Positions 43,360-54,486 of a DNA stretch of 60,000 nt are shown piece by piece. The notes under the pieces were generated by a model that ran no database searches, had not been told where the DNA came from, and saw only the letters and a list, made by a program, of their open reading frames with translations. The stretch comes from Bolinopsis microptera (lineage: Eukaryota; Ctenophora; Tentaculata; Lobata; Bolinopsidae). Made by a program: the position numbers and the translations under genes. The DNA lies in assembly GCF_026151205.1 (NCBI RefSeq), contig NC_087077.1, forward strand, positions 20,607,510 to 20,667,509. Reading direction: 5' to 3'. The stretch's first letter is position 1; every line of letters starts with the position of its first letter.

Positions 43360-43712
43360 CTGGCCACGAAATGTTTCTCAAGTAAACTCACGATTTCAAT
43401 ACCCTGAGATTTCAAGTTCTGGTTCCCCTCCAAACTCACCTGATCCCTAACATGCAATAACACGTTCTTAACAATCTCAGTGCCTACAGGCTACAACTAC
43501 TCCTTCAGTTTTACAGGAGTTGAAGATAAGAGCGGTCAGTTTCAGTGCCAGGCTTCTCACAGAGGTGTGTTTAGTGTCGTCCACACATCTCAAGACACCC
43601 GGTATTGCTGCCTGGTACACACTCCTCCTCAGCTCCTCCGTGGAGTGTTCTTGGCTCGTGTCCAATGTTTACAGCACGTGTTGAAGCGAGCACAGCATTG
43701 TTATCTGCATCC
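43360..43712 (-). pseudogene. ECM29 fragment, copy 5 (truncated)
   Basis: 1,040 bp from copy 4. It has an 8-bp insertion (caggctac) near 43487 that breaks the frame. Homology stops at about 43712, where unrelated sequence begins. Confidence 0.8.
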
Positions 43713-43796
43713 ACCAGCGTGCGCTTTTTCGCATAGCGGGCTCTCACCAGCCCGCTGTCAAAGGGCCCGATATCTCTACAGCCGCTCATGATTTGT

Positions 43797-43880
43797 ATCA
43801 CGTTGCGACCCCCACGGTCGTTTCACTATGGGAGCCGCGCACTTCGTGCGCGGCGGGTCATACAACGTATGACAAGTATT
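43797..43880. mobile_element. MITE fragment
   Basis: gtatcacgttgcgacccccacggtcgtttcac is related to the 11673 MITE end. It includes the perfect hairpin ccgcgcacttcgtgcgcgg. Confidence 0.55.
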
Positions 43881-43892
43881 GCGCAAGCGATT

Positions 43893-44325
43893 TTGATAGT
43901 TCGGCCATTTTAAAAGTTTTTTGGCTGATTTTTTTAACTGAACATTATTTACAATTCGTACAAGAAGCCCTTCAAAGGATTTTATAATTAAAATATAGAT
44001 GACGAAGTTACAGACCAAACAAGGTCGAGAGAAGCAAAATTGAAATTTTTGTAAAAATCAAAGTTGTAAATTTTACCATTCACCCAGGTCATAAGATATC
44101 GCTTCAAAAGTTCTTGTGAGTGTAGCTGATGATCATATTCAACTTTTTGGAACAGGATTTCTCTCAATTTTGAGTTTTACAAAAATTTCAATTTTGCTTC
44201 TCTTCGTCATCTACAGTATATTTTAATTATAAAATCCTTTGAAGGGCTTCTTGTACGGATTGTAAATAATGTTCAGTTAAAAAATCAGCCACAAAACTTT
44301 TAAAATGGCCAAACTATCGGTATTA
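43893..44325. mobile_element. Palindromic MITE at the outer edge of the left arm
   Basis: ttttgatagttcggccattt...attataaaatcc-type arms of about 155 bp face each other (43893-44045 and 44165-44325) around a 120-bp centre. The same element ends the right arm at 56370-56812. Confidence 0.8.
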
Positions 44326-44651
44326 CAGTGACAGACTTCTCCAAATTTTAAAAATTTTCGAAAAAGAAAAATATATTTTTTCTCGATGAGGGACTATTTT
44401 TAGAAAATTTTGAAGGTGTGCAATTTTATTCTTTTTGTCTATTTAACCATAATATAAAATAAAATCGATGTTCGGAGCAAAAACGTTTTTGGTGTATCTC
44501 CCCTTAAGGCGCCCCTCCCCCTGCAGAGCGGGGCTAGAGAGGGCCTTTGGTTTGCTGCTCGCATCTGATATATATAAGGGCTTTTTTAAATGATGTACAA
44601 TGTAATGTGACGTAAATGTGGCTAAGAATGCAAATGGTTATTTTTTATTAT

Positions 44652-45173
44652 CAAACATGTCAATCTTACAAATGTCAACAATCCTAAAATAATTTAGAAC
44701 CGAAACGTGATCCTTTGTAAAATTATATGTCCCAATAGTCAAATTGACTTGTACTCAAGTATAAAGTTAAACAATTTACTCCAATAACCACGGTCACTAG
44801 CAAGTTCTCTCAAATGGAGAATATCATCATACGACTCCAGCAAGATGAAACGCTTCCAGAGGTCAACCTTCAGGTGGTGTAGGAGGTTACGTCTGTGAGC
44901 CCCGAGTCTACCAACTTCACTACACATCTCGACAGCAAAACACAGCGCAGCTTGAGCTGGTGATCTTTCATCGCTCCTCAGTATGTGTCCTAGCATCTTC
45001 CACCTAGATAACTCAGCACGCTTAGACATAGGGATAGAGTTACTCTGTTTGTAGAGGGTATCTTTGGACATCATACTGCGTGGCCAGCTGACATTCATGA
45101 TCTTTCTGAGGTGGTTACGGTGACATGCATCTAGTTTGTCCCAGTACGATTTAGGCATTCCCCAGCAACTAGA
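44652..45173 (-). pseudogene. 5'-truncated LINE insertion with 15-bp target duplication
   Basis: Flanked by gttattttttattat (44637-44651) and gttattttttgttat (45174-45188). The right arm has this site once and no insertion. The minus-strand frame (stop near 44739) reads HLRKIMNVSWPRSMM, ISxxRxxLSRWKMLGHILRS-like and AHRRNLLHHLKVDL, a LINE C-terminal region. It post-dates the inverted duplication, or was never copied. Confidence 0.88.
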
Positions 45174-45315
45174 GTTATTTTTTGTTATATTAAAAGTTCA
45201 GAAATTTGTTTGCTCCTATTTGTTTGAACTGTGATTAGTGAATCACAATTAAACCATTCATAATTAAACCAAACCTAACGTATGATTCTCCCCACAGCTT
45301 AAATTGAAGAACACA

Positions 45316-46722
45316 ATGAATTTCTATTTGCAATTGATTGTTGGATTCTTTCTGGCATACGTCATTAAGAAGATCTTCTTGACTAAAAAAGATAAACAAA
45401 TCCCTGGAATGGAACCTAGTTCAAAAGACATGGGAAATTTAGAAGACTTAGGTCGGGCAGGGAGTTTACATCAATTTTTGGTTGGTTTGCATGATAAGTA
45501 CGGAAAAATTGCATCTTTCTGGTTTGGGACTCAGCAAATTGTATCCATTTCATCTCCAGAGATGTTCAAAGAACAGCAAAGTGTATTTGACCGCCCATTG
45601 TTACTTTTTCAATTGTTTGAACCATTCATTGGCCCAAATTCGTTACAATATGCTAATAAGGATGATGGGAAAGGTAGAAGGAAAGAGTACGATCGTTCAA
45701 TGTCACATAAAGCGGTTACTCGTTACTTGGGGGAGTTCAATGCAGCTGTCAATGAAATAATTGATATGCTTTGTAAAGATATGGAAGGAGGTATTAGTGA
45801 GCATGCTCTCTGTACACATATGGCTACATTTGCACTGAAGGTCGATCTGATGACATTATTTGGCAATGTATCAGATGATTCGAAGATTACTGAATTTCAT
45901 AACAATTACAACGTCTGCTGGTCAGAAATGGAGTCCCGGTTGGGAGGAAAATTTCCAGAACCCGGCAGTGAGCAAGAAGAGAACTTCCAGACAGCATTAA
46001 ATGGGGCAAAAGATTTTGTTAAAGGAGTTGTTGAAATCAGAGAGAAGCTGGAGATAACAGAAGAAAATGAGAGGTTTATTGATATCCTGATTAGACACTG
46101 CGCAGATGAAGACACCCTACTGAGTGATGCAATAACCTATGTTGTCGGAGGGTTCCACACCACTGCTAATTCTCTGGCCTGGGGTTTCTATTTCATAGCT
46201 GGTAATAGTGCTGTACAAGATAAACTTCATGCGGAAATATCAGAACATTGTGGAAAGCATGATTCAATAGGCATCTCCAGCATAAACAAATGTGTGTATT
46301 TGAAGCAGGAGTTTGATGAAACACTAAGGTGCTCCGTGCTGGCTCCATTTGCAGCTCGGTATCTTGATGAAGACATACTGCTTGGGGGTTACCCAATTCC
46401 TGGAGGAACTCCCATAGTCCATGCTCTGGGTGTTAGCCTTCAAAATCCTGAATACTTTCCTGAGCCTAGCAAATTTGATCCAGACAGATTTAGTCCAGAA
46501 AACATCAAAAACCGGCCAAGCACAGCTTTTCAGCCGTTTGGTGTTGGTAAGAGGATCTGTCCTGGTCATAGGTTTGCAAATATGGAGGCAGCAGTTTGCA
46601 TTGCAGCGATGGTGAGGAAGTTCGAGATTGGACTGGTTGATGGGCAAAAGATAGAGCCTGTACATGGACTGGTGACTCATCCCTCTACAGAGATTATGAT
46701 TACTCTAAAACAGCGTCATTGA
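45316..46722 (+). CDS. CYP20A1: Cytochrome P450, CYP20 family, left copy
   Basis: 468 aa from ATG 45316; an acceptor-like ctccccacag at 45289-45298 suggests a 5'UTR exon. Residues about 1-23 are a membrane anchor. The heme-binding loop FQPFGVGKRICPGHRFA has its ligand Cys at about 415. The K-helix ExxR is ETLR (335-338). The I-helix reads VGGFHTTANS, so the usual acid before the conserved Thr is His. CYP20 assignment rests on the N-terminal GNLEDLGRAGSLHQFLVGLH followed by SFWFG, a signature I recognise from CYP20A1. CYP20 enzymes are orphans with no settled substrate. The coding region has no introns. The right copy (54487-55893) differs at about four residues. Confidence 0.88.
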   Translation: MNFYLQLIVGFFLAYVIKKIFLTKKDKQIPGMEPSSKDMGNLEDLGRAGSLHQFLVGLHDKYGKIASFWFGTQQIVSISSPEMFKEQQSVFDRPLLLFQLFEPFIGPNSLQYANKDDGKGRRKEYDRSMSHKAVTRYLGEFNAAVNEIIDMLCKDMEGGISEHALCTHMATFALKVDLMTLFGNVSDDSKITEFHNNYNVCWSEMESRLGGKFPEPGSEQEENFQTALNGAKDFVKGVVEIREKLEITEENERFIDILIRHCADEDTLLSDAITYVVGGFHTTANSLAWGFYFIAGNSAVQDKLHAEISEHCGKHDSIGISSINKCVYLKQEFDETLRCSVLAPFAARYLDEDILLGGYPIPGGTPIVHALGVSLQNPEYFPEPSKFDPDRFSPENIKNRPSTAFQPFGVGKRICPGHRFANMEAAVCIAAMVRKFEIGLVDGQKIEPVHGLVTHPSTEIMITLKQRH

Positions 46723-47551
46723 ATCAGAGGGTTCAACCAGTATTGAAACAGTGTATTTTGTGTGACTTGATAAGACATTGCAATCATTTTTTATCCATGT
46801 TTCACGTTATAATTAAATATTTTTTTGATATACTATTAGCACTCAAAATATCTATCATAATCTCGTAGGATTTAACATTGGTATTATTATCAATTACTCT
46901 AAAGTATTGATTATTCAATGATAATAAAAAGTTTAAAAAATCAAAAGTAATTCTGCATGTTTGTAGTTAAATACTGTCATAAAGTTTTAGTTTCTAAACA
47001 TAAAAGTATATTAGATTGTTTTGCATGTAATATAATATACAAATGATTGATTTTGTAAGTTTTATGATCTTAGTTTGATGCAGTAAACTCTCAATTTATC
47101 AATTCACAAGGCTTTGCATAGAACGCCAAATTCCACAGGTCTTTAAAAATCCCTGAAAATATCAAAATAAGTATACATAGTTATAAATTAAGGGTTTGCT
47201 TTTTGTCGAAATTATTTAACGATTATTTCTAGATTTATCTTAAGACCGAACATATGATTTTTCTAGGTGTGCATGCAATGATTTACATAATTAAATGTAA
47301 ATGTTATGTTCTTATTGTATTTTTTAATTTTTCTATCTTGCCTTTTTTTCATTTTCAATCTTGCTGAAATATCCATTATATTCCATGCAAATAATCTGTC
47401 AAAATTACCACTATTTAAGTTTAAATAATATAATAATCGTAATCTCAATGAAGTTGCAATAAAGATATTACAAGCAGTTGTGGTTTAATTCTTTGTGTTA
47501 CAGTTGAAAATGGTATGATGAACCTGTTCCCATGGTGATGTGAACCTGCTC
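46723..47551. other. Intergenic AT-rich spacer between CYP20 and the sphingomyelinase-like gene (left arm)
   Basis: No gene seen. Repeated almost unchanged, with small indels, at 53630-54486 in the right arm. It probably holds the CYP20 3'UTR and the promoter of the next gene on the same strand. Confidence 0.5.
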
Positions 47552-48195
47552 ATGGCAAATATAAAGTACTCGCCTCTGGAGGACCAGGAGATTGCGATAA
47601 AACATAATCCCTCAATCTTCTCCACCTCTAAAATATGCGGGTTTCTATCATGTATCCTGGTGGCTGGTTGTGTATGCGTTTCCATAGCAATAGCAAAACT
47701 TCTCACTGAAAACAAGTTTCTACAGAGCCCGTACACGAACTACACCAGCTCCTACTCATTTGGTGTTGTGTCAGACTTCCAGCTGGACCTGAGTTCGGAG
47801 AAGTGCTGCAGTTACGAGACGGAGTATAGTTGTCTCTGCTGTCCTAACACCCCCAAACTACTGAACGCTACCTTTGTTTCCTTTGTTAAGGTCCTCAGAA
47901 TGTATGTAAACACAAAGTTTATACTTTACTTGGGAAACATCGCCAGTAAAAGTAATCAGACCATTCAGACTTACTCCTATTTCAGGTGAGGCGCCCTTTT
48001 TTTAAAAGGTTTCTTATTTGGAAGCAAAACATTCTTATATCAATCAAGCTATGTAAATTGTAAACCAGTGCACTGTTTTAGATCTTTACAGTTCAAGGTA
48101 TCCGCTAAAGTTTCTTTTTGAGTGCAAGATTGGTTAAAGTTTCTTTGTCAATTAGTCTAGAATTACAGATATTTAGATTTAAAATCTAATTTCAG

Positions 48196-48673
48196 TGAGT
48201 TTATACGAGGGTCTGCAGTGAATATACCTGTTTATCCAACACTAGTTACTTAGTAACCTAGTAACCTAGTAACCTAGTAACCTAGTAACACCTGTTTATA
48301 TTTCAGTGAGTTTATACGAGGGTCTGCAGTGAATATACCTGTTTATCCAACACTAGTTACTTAGTAACCTAGTAACCTAGTAACCTAGTAACCTAGTAAC
48401 ACCTGTTTATATTTCAGTGAGTTTATACGAGGGTCTGCAGTGAATATACCTGTTTATCCAACACTAGTTACTTAGTAACCTAGTAAACTAACTTAACCTA
48501 GTAACCTAGTAACCTAGTAACCTAGTAACACCTGTTTATATTTCAGCGAGTTTATACGAGGGTCTGCAGTGAATATACCTGTTTATCCAACACTAGTTAC
48601 TTAGTAACCTAGTAACCTAGTTACTTAGTAACCTAGTAACCTAGTAACCTAGTAACACCTGTTTATATTTCAG
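48196..48673 (+). repeat. Tandem copies of the exon 2 splice acceptor and first half-exon
   Basis: atttcag followed by tgagtttatacgagggtctg and about 25 further exon bases occurs with exon starts at 48196, 48307, 48418, 48547 and 48674. Copies are separated by ttacttagtaacctagtaac repeats. Only the last copy continues into full exon 2. In the first four, the frame meets TAG soon after CCAACACTA. The right arm has one copy. Confidence 0.93.
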
Positions 48674-48889
48674 TGAGTTTATACGAGGGTCTGCAGTGAA
48701 TATACCTGTTTATCCAACACTAGGAATAGACGACAGACCCGCACTTCATTCTAAACTATTCTATGCTGAACTTTATGCGTGAGTGCCTTGTCAATAGCTT
48801 CCATAATTATAAGTATACCATTTGCACAGTGGGCACAGTTTGATTCGCCTGACACTGTTCATAGAGCTAACTTATGATTATTCTTGCTG

Positions 48890-49112
48890 TGTAGTTAGTA
48901 ACTATAGTAACGGTAACTACTAGTTACCGTGTGTAGTTAGTAACTATAGTAACGGTAACTACTAGTTACCGTGTGTAGTTAGTAACTATAGTAACGGTAA
49001 CTACTATACTAGTTACCGTGTGTAGTTAGTAACTATAGTAGCGGTAACTACTAGTTACCGTGTGTAGTTAGTAACTATAGTAACGGTAACTACTAGTTAC
49101 CGTGTTTATACT
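48890..49112. repeat. 42-bp palindromic minisatellite (left arm)
   Basis: Five copies of gtgtagttagtaactatagtaacggtaactactagttacc, itself largely inverted-repeat (ggtaactactagttacc). Present in the right arm at 52573-52785. Confidence 0.9.
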
Positions 49113-49834
49113 CAGTAAACTATAAGTCGTCTCCTACAGAACGTGGATTGATCTGATCGGCTGTTTTGGGTGTCCTTTAGCTGCAGATGATGACACAGTC
49201 AAAGAAACGAGAGTTTACCTCGCTGCTAACTAACCCACCCTTGTTATTACTGAAAGGTTTCATCGACTGGGTTAGAGGGTATTGCAATTCTGCACTAATG
49301 CATGTATGCATATCCACATTTATTATTTGATCATTATTTACAACATACATTTAAAAAATGGAGACAGTGGAAGAAAGCGACGATATTTTAGATACACTGG
49401 AGACTTACTAAGAAAGATAACAAACGTTGTTAACCCATCTGCTGACTTACAAAAAGTAATGTTACCGCTGCCAAACCTTTCATCTAATATTAGCAATGTT
49501 AGCATGATGCCTTGAATATCTGTAATGCATTTCTTTACGATTTTGTACTGTAAAGTAATCTTTTAATTGATGAAACTTGTGTCCTGTTCTGTCAAATAAA
49601 AGTTCAGATATCACATTAATTTTTATTTGTTCTCAATTAAGTGGGACCTCTGTTAACAACAAAAATGCAAATACAAAGATGTTTACGTGAGTTATACAGT
49701 GAAGTAATACCATGCTCTTCTGACACCGATCATTATATGTTGAGTATCTTAAGAGTTTGCGACGTTATCTGTTATTTGAAAACATTTAAATTATATACAT
49801 ACTTATTATTTGACAGTTTCAATCACACTTAGGC

Positions 49835-50972
49835 GATCAGGAACATGTACTGTTTATCAAGTAGTCGTACTAGTTCAAACTCTACTCCTCCCATAAATAT
49901 TGCAGACCATCTGAAACATGTACTGTTTATCAAGTAGTCGTACTAGTTCAAACTCTACTCCTCCCATAAATATTGCAGACCATCTGAAACATGTACTGTT
50001 TATCAAGTAGTCGTACTAGTTCAAACTCTACTCCTCCCATAAATATTGCAGACCATCTGAAACATGTACTGTTTATCAAGTAGTCGCACTAGTTCAAACT
50101 CTACTCCTCCCATAAATATTGCAGACCATCTGAAACATGTACTGTTTATCAAGTAGTCGTACTAGTTCAAACTCTACTCCTCCCATAAATATTGCAGACC
50201 ATCTGAAACATGTACTGTTTATCAAGTAGTCGTACTAGTTCAAACTCTACTCCTCCCATAAATATTGCAGACCATCTGAAACATGTACTGTTTATCAAGT
50301 AGTCGCACTAGTTCAAACTCTACTCCTCCCATAAATATTGCAGACCATCTGAAACATGTACTGTTTATCAAGTAGTCGTACTAGTTCAAACTCTACTCCT
50401 CCCATAAATATTGCAGACCATCTGAAACATGTACTGTTTATCAAGTAGTCGTACTAGTTCAAACTCTACTCCTCCCATAAATATTGCAGACCATCTGAAA
50501 CATGTACTGTTTATCAAGAAGTCGTACTAGTTCAAACTCTACTCCTCCCATAAATATTGCAGACCATCTGAAACATGTACTGTTTATCAAGTAGTCGTAC
50601 TAGTTCAAACTCTACTCCTCCCATAAATATTGCAGACCATCTGAAACATGTACTGTTTATCAAGTAGTCGCACTAGCTCAAACTCTACTCCTCCCATAAA
50701 TATTGCAGACCATCTGAAACATGTACTGTTTATCAAGTAGTCGTACTAGTTCAAACTCTACTCCTCCCATAAATATTGCAGACCATCTGAAACATGTACT
50801 GTTTATCAAGTAGTCGTACTAGTTCAAACTCTACTCCTCCCATAAATATTGCAGACCATCTGAAACATGTACTGTTTATCAAGTAGTCGTACTAGTTCAA
50901 ACTCTACTCCTCCCATAAATATTGCAGACCATCTGAAACATGTACTGTTTATCAAGTAGTCGTACTAGTTCA
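49835..50972. repeat. 73-bp satellite, about 15.5 copies
   Basis: The unit includes catctgaaacatgtactgtt and tcaaactctactcctcccat. Copies are nearly identical (t/c at the gtcgYact position). In the minus direction each unit contains tacatgtttcag followed by ATGGTCTGCAATATT and a stop 11 codons later. It lies downstream of the last exon I could place for the right-copy gene. Confidence 0.95.
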
Positions 50973-51339
50973 ACATTTTACCGGTAGGACATATTCGAAT
51001 TTCGGCTTTCTATCCCACGACCCAAATTTTACTGTTTTGACTGAATTTTTCTTGAATGACTATCTAGCAAAGTATCTAAGGACGGCGCAAGACACGATTG
51101 TGGTACTCAAAGTTCAATTCCAAAATAAATCTTTGATAAATGGAAAACCATCTATATTTAATGAGATTTTGGAAGAATTTTGAAAAGAAGCTTGCTTCTC
51201 TGTCGTCTCGACCGAAATTTCGCGGTTGCCAGTTTTGATTGAATTTTTGACCAGCGATCAAATTATAATATACAAAGAAGCACTTGCTTCAAATATACGT
51301 TAAACTTTAACACACACTAGTTTAACAGGTTGCTAGGTT

Positions 51340-51455
51340 ACTGTCACTCTCACCTGAATACATGAGTGTAACACACACTAGTTTACCAGGTTACCAGGTT
51401 ACCAGGTTACCAGGTTACCAGGTTACCAGGTTGCTAGGTTACTGTCACTCTCACC
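51340..51455 (-). repeat. Duplicated exon 5 donor and ggttaccagg repeats
   Basis: The exon 5 end plus donor (minus cactcatgtattcag|gtgagagtgacagtaacc) occurs at the true site and again at about 51341-51367, with an accaggttaccagg pentamer-type array between them. Confidence 0.85.
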
Positions 51456-53629
51456 TGAATACATGAGTGACCATGAGATTGGTAAACTTTCTGAAGAAGA
51501 CTGGATCCCATTCCGCTCTGAGTGGATCTGAGGAGCCTTCTTTTCTCCTCCATATCTCTTTTGTACTGTATCCTGGCGCTGAACCCCCTATCAGCATCTG
51601 AGTAATGATATGGTTGGAAAAATATCTGAAATATCCAGAATCTTTATCCACTTACATCTATACTAGGGAGGTCTAAGCTATTCTGTTGAAGTTATAAATC
51701 TGAAAACCTGAAACTGAGTAAACACCTTGGCTTTTGTTGAATCGAATGAGGAAGCCAGGAGTACTGAGTAAATACCTTGGCTTTTGTTGAATCGAATGAG
51801 GAAGCCAGGAGTACTGAGTAAATACCTTGGCTTTTGTTGAATCGAATGAGGAAGCCAGGAGTACTGAGTAAATACCTTGGCTTTTGTTGAATCGAATGAG
51901 GAAGCCAGGAGAACTTTCTCTAACCATACAATTTGGGCTTCAGCTTCGGCTTTCTCTTCAAAAGACGCATTCTTTAGAAACAGATTAGTATTTAGAGATA
52001 TGATCCTGAAAAGAAGTGTGTTAAATTTAAATAAAAGCTGATATTATATGGACTATGGTGCTGATATTGTATTGTGATTGGTGCTGGAAGTTTGATTTCG
52101 GTCGGAAGAAGCCCACAACAGAAAGCTTAACAAAACGAAAAGTTTTACTTTTAAAAGTCTGTCCCATTTTCAAATATGAAATTTTCTGAATGTACAAATT
52201 TGACAGATTGGATGAAATATTTGCCCAGAAACTAATTGGTCAGTTAATTGATGACGGTATGAAACCAAATTGAGGTACTGGGAGTCAAAATCCCGAATAA
52301 AATTGCAAAATCATATTGTCCAAATCTCTGTCCCATTTTCAGTTTTTTAAGATGAAATTTCCAGGATCGAAATTTTATAGTTTTTAAACTAAATTAATGG
52401 GTGCAGTATAATAAACTAGACTCACTTAGCACCATAGTTAGTGGATATAGCGTAGTAACCGCCTGCAGTAATAGTTTCTTTGACAGTGTCATCATCTGCA
52501 GCTAAAGGACACCCAAAACAGTCGATCAGATCAATCCACGTTCTATAGGAGTACAGTTTACTGAGTATAACCACGGTAACTAGTAGTTACCGTTACTATA
52601 GTTACTAACTACACACGGTAACTAGTAGTTACCGTTACTATAGTTACTAACTACACACGGTAACTAGTAGTTAACGTTACTATAGTTACTAACTACACAC
52701 GGTAACTAGTAGTTACCGTTACTATAGTTACTAACTACACACGGTAACTAGTAGTTACCGTTACTATAGTTACTAACTACACAGCAAGAATAATCATTAG
52801 TTAGCTCTATGAACAGTGTCAGGCAAATCAAACTGTGCCCACTGTGCAAATGGTATACTTATAATTATGGAAGCTATTGACAAGGCACTCACGCATAAAG
52901 TTCAGCATAAAATAGTTTAGAATGAAGTGCGGGTCTGTCGTCTATTCCTAGTGTTGGATAGACAGGTATATTCACTGCAGACCCTCGTATAAACTCACTG
53001 AAATTAGATTTTAAATCTAAATATCTGTAATTCTAGACTAATTGACAAAGAAACTTTAACCAATCTTGCACTCAAAAAGAAACTTTAGCGGATACCTTGA
53101 ACTGTAAAGATCTAAAACAGTGCACTGGCTTGTTTGATATAAGAATGTTTTATTATATATAATATAAGAAACCTTTTAAAAAAAGGGCGCCCCACCTGAA
53201 ATAGGAGTAAGTCTGAATGGTCTGATTACTTTTACTGGCGATGTTTCCCAAGTAAAGTATAAACTTTGTGTTTACATACATTCTGAGGACCTTAACAAAC
53301 GAGACAAAGGTAGCGTTCAGTAGTTTGGGGGTGTTAGGACAGCAGAGACAACTATACTCCGTCTCGTAACTGCAGCACTTCTCCGAACTCAGGTCCAGCT
53401 GAAAGTCTGACACAACACCAAATGAGTAGGAGCTGGTGTAGTTCGTGTACGGGCTCTGTAGAAACTTGTTTTCAGTGAGAAGTTTTGCTATTGCTATGGA
53501 AACGCACACGCAACCAGCCACCAGGATACATGATAGAAACCCGCATATTTTAGAGGTGGAGAAGATTGAGGGATTGTGTTTTATCGCAATCTCCTGGTCC
53601 TCCAGAGGCGAGTACTTTATATTTGCCAT
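51455..53629 (-). CDS. Acid-sphingomyelinase-like (SMPDL3-like) membrane protein, right copy, probable pseudoenzyme
   Basis: Exons 53629-53196, 52997-52893, 52542-52426, 52005-51876 and 51625-51455 join in frame (phases 2,2,2,0,0), with a further exon needed after the gtgaga donor at 51454. A cytoplasmic N-terminus is followed by a membrane span (ICGFLSCILVAGCVCVSIAIA, about 27-50), a type II anchor. The calcineurin-like phosphodiesterase fold is visible in order: FGVVSDFQLDL, a Cys cluster, FILYLGNIA, IPVYPTLGIDDRP, FYAELYATWIDL, GGYYAIS, IISLNTNLF, AQIVWLEKVL, IFFQPYHYSD and SHGHSC. In active family members these are DxH, GD, GNHD, HxP and GHxH. Here His is replaced in DFQ, Asp in GN, and Asn/His in GIDD. 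This argues against catalysis. The substrate is unknown. Confidence 0.75.
51713..51915 (-). repeat. 50-bp minisatellite copying the exon 4 splice donor
   Basis: The last ~38 bp of exon 4 and the donor (minus: gattcaacaaaagccaag|gtattta) are present four times with a period of 51-52 bp. Only the first is preceded by the rest of exon 4. All copies keep an open frame across the junction. Confidence 0.9.
52573..52785. repeat. 42-bp palindromic minisatellite (right arm)
   Basis: Five copies matching 48890-49112, located in the intron between exons 2 and 3 of the sphingomyelinase-like gene. Confidence 0.9.
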
Positions 53630-54486
53630 GAGCAGGTTCACATCACCATGGGAACAAGTTCATCATACCATTTTCAACTGTAACACAAAGAATTAAACCA
53701 CAACTGCTTGTAATATCTTGATTGCAACTTCATTGAGATTACGATTGTTATATTATTTAAACTTAAATAGTGGTATTTTGGAAAGATTTTTTTTGTATGG
53801 AATATAATGGATATTTCTGCGAGATAGAAAATGAAAAAAAGGCAAGATAGAAAAATTAAAAAATACAATAAGAACATAACATTTCCTTTTAATTATATAA
53901 ATCATTGCATGCACACCTAGAAAAATCATATGTTCGGTCTTAAGATTTAAATCTAAATAATCGTAAAATAATTTCGACGAAAAGCAAATCCTTAATTTAT
54001 AACTATGTATAGGTAGTGTATACTTATTTTGATATTTTCAGGGATTTTTTTAAAGACCTGCTGAATTTGGTGTTCTATGCAAAGCCTTATGAATTGATAA
54101 ATTGAGAGTTTACTGCATCAAACTAAGATCATAAAACTTACAAGATCAATCATTTGTATATTATATTACATGCAAAACAATCTAATTTACTTTTATGTTT
54201 AAAAACTAAAACTTTATGACAGTGTTTAACTACAAACATGCAGAATTACTTTTGATTTTTTAAACTTTTTATTATCATTGAATAATCAATACTTTAGAGT
54301 AATCAGTAATTGATAATAATACCAATGTTAAATCCTACGAGATTATGATAGATATTCTGAGTGCTAATAGTATATCAACAAAATATTTAATTATAACGTG
54401 AAAACATGACATGGATAAAAAATGATTGCAATGTCTAATCAAGTCACACAAAATACACTGTTTCAATACTGGTTGAACCCTCTGAT

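Larger units (their letters stand above)
43893..49208 (+). repeat. Left arm of inverted segmental duplication
   Basis: Reverse complement of 52474-56812 over its whole length, apart from a LINE insertion (44652-45173) and extra tandem copies around 48196-48673, both only in this arm. It carries a CYP20 gene and a truncated sphingomyelinase-like gene. The inner edge falls inside exon 3 of the latter (after gtcaaagaaac). Confidence 0.93.
47552..49233 (+). pseudogene. Acid-sphingomyelinase-like (SMPDL3-like) gene, left copy, 3'-truncated
   Basis: Exons 47552-47985, 48674-48778 and 49140-49233, with phase-2 joins, match exons 1-3 of the right copy almost exactly. The duplication edge at 49208 cuts exon 3, so the last residues after DDDTVKET become RVYLAAN and then TAA. 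The product would lack the second half of the fold (the GGYY, LNTNLF and WLE segments). It also has five copies of the exon 2 acceptor region; using any of the first four gives a stop within a few codons. It is probably a non-functional or truncated paralogue. Confidence 0.75.

Noticed and set aside
49282-49515. Possible coding exon (GRKRRYFRYTGDLLRKITN...)
   Set aside because: Looks weakly protein-like but has no ATG-initiated gene, no clear splice partner and no recognised domain.
49835-50972. CRISPR-like regular array
   Set aside because: Units are contiguous with no unique spacers, and the genome is eukaryotic; it is a satellite.
51076-51261. Minus-strand 61-codon ORF considered as exon 6 of the sphingomyelinase-like gene
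   Set aside because: No acceptor in phase 0 and composition unlike the preceding exons.
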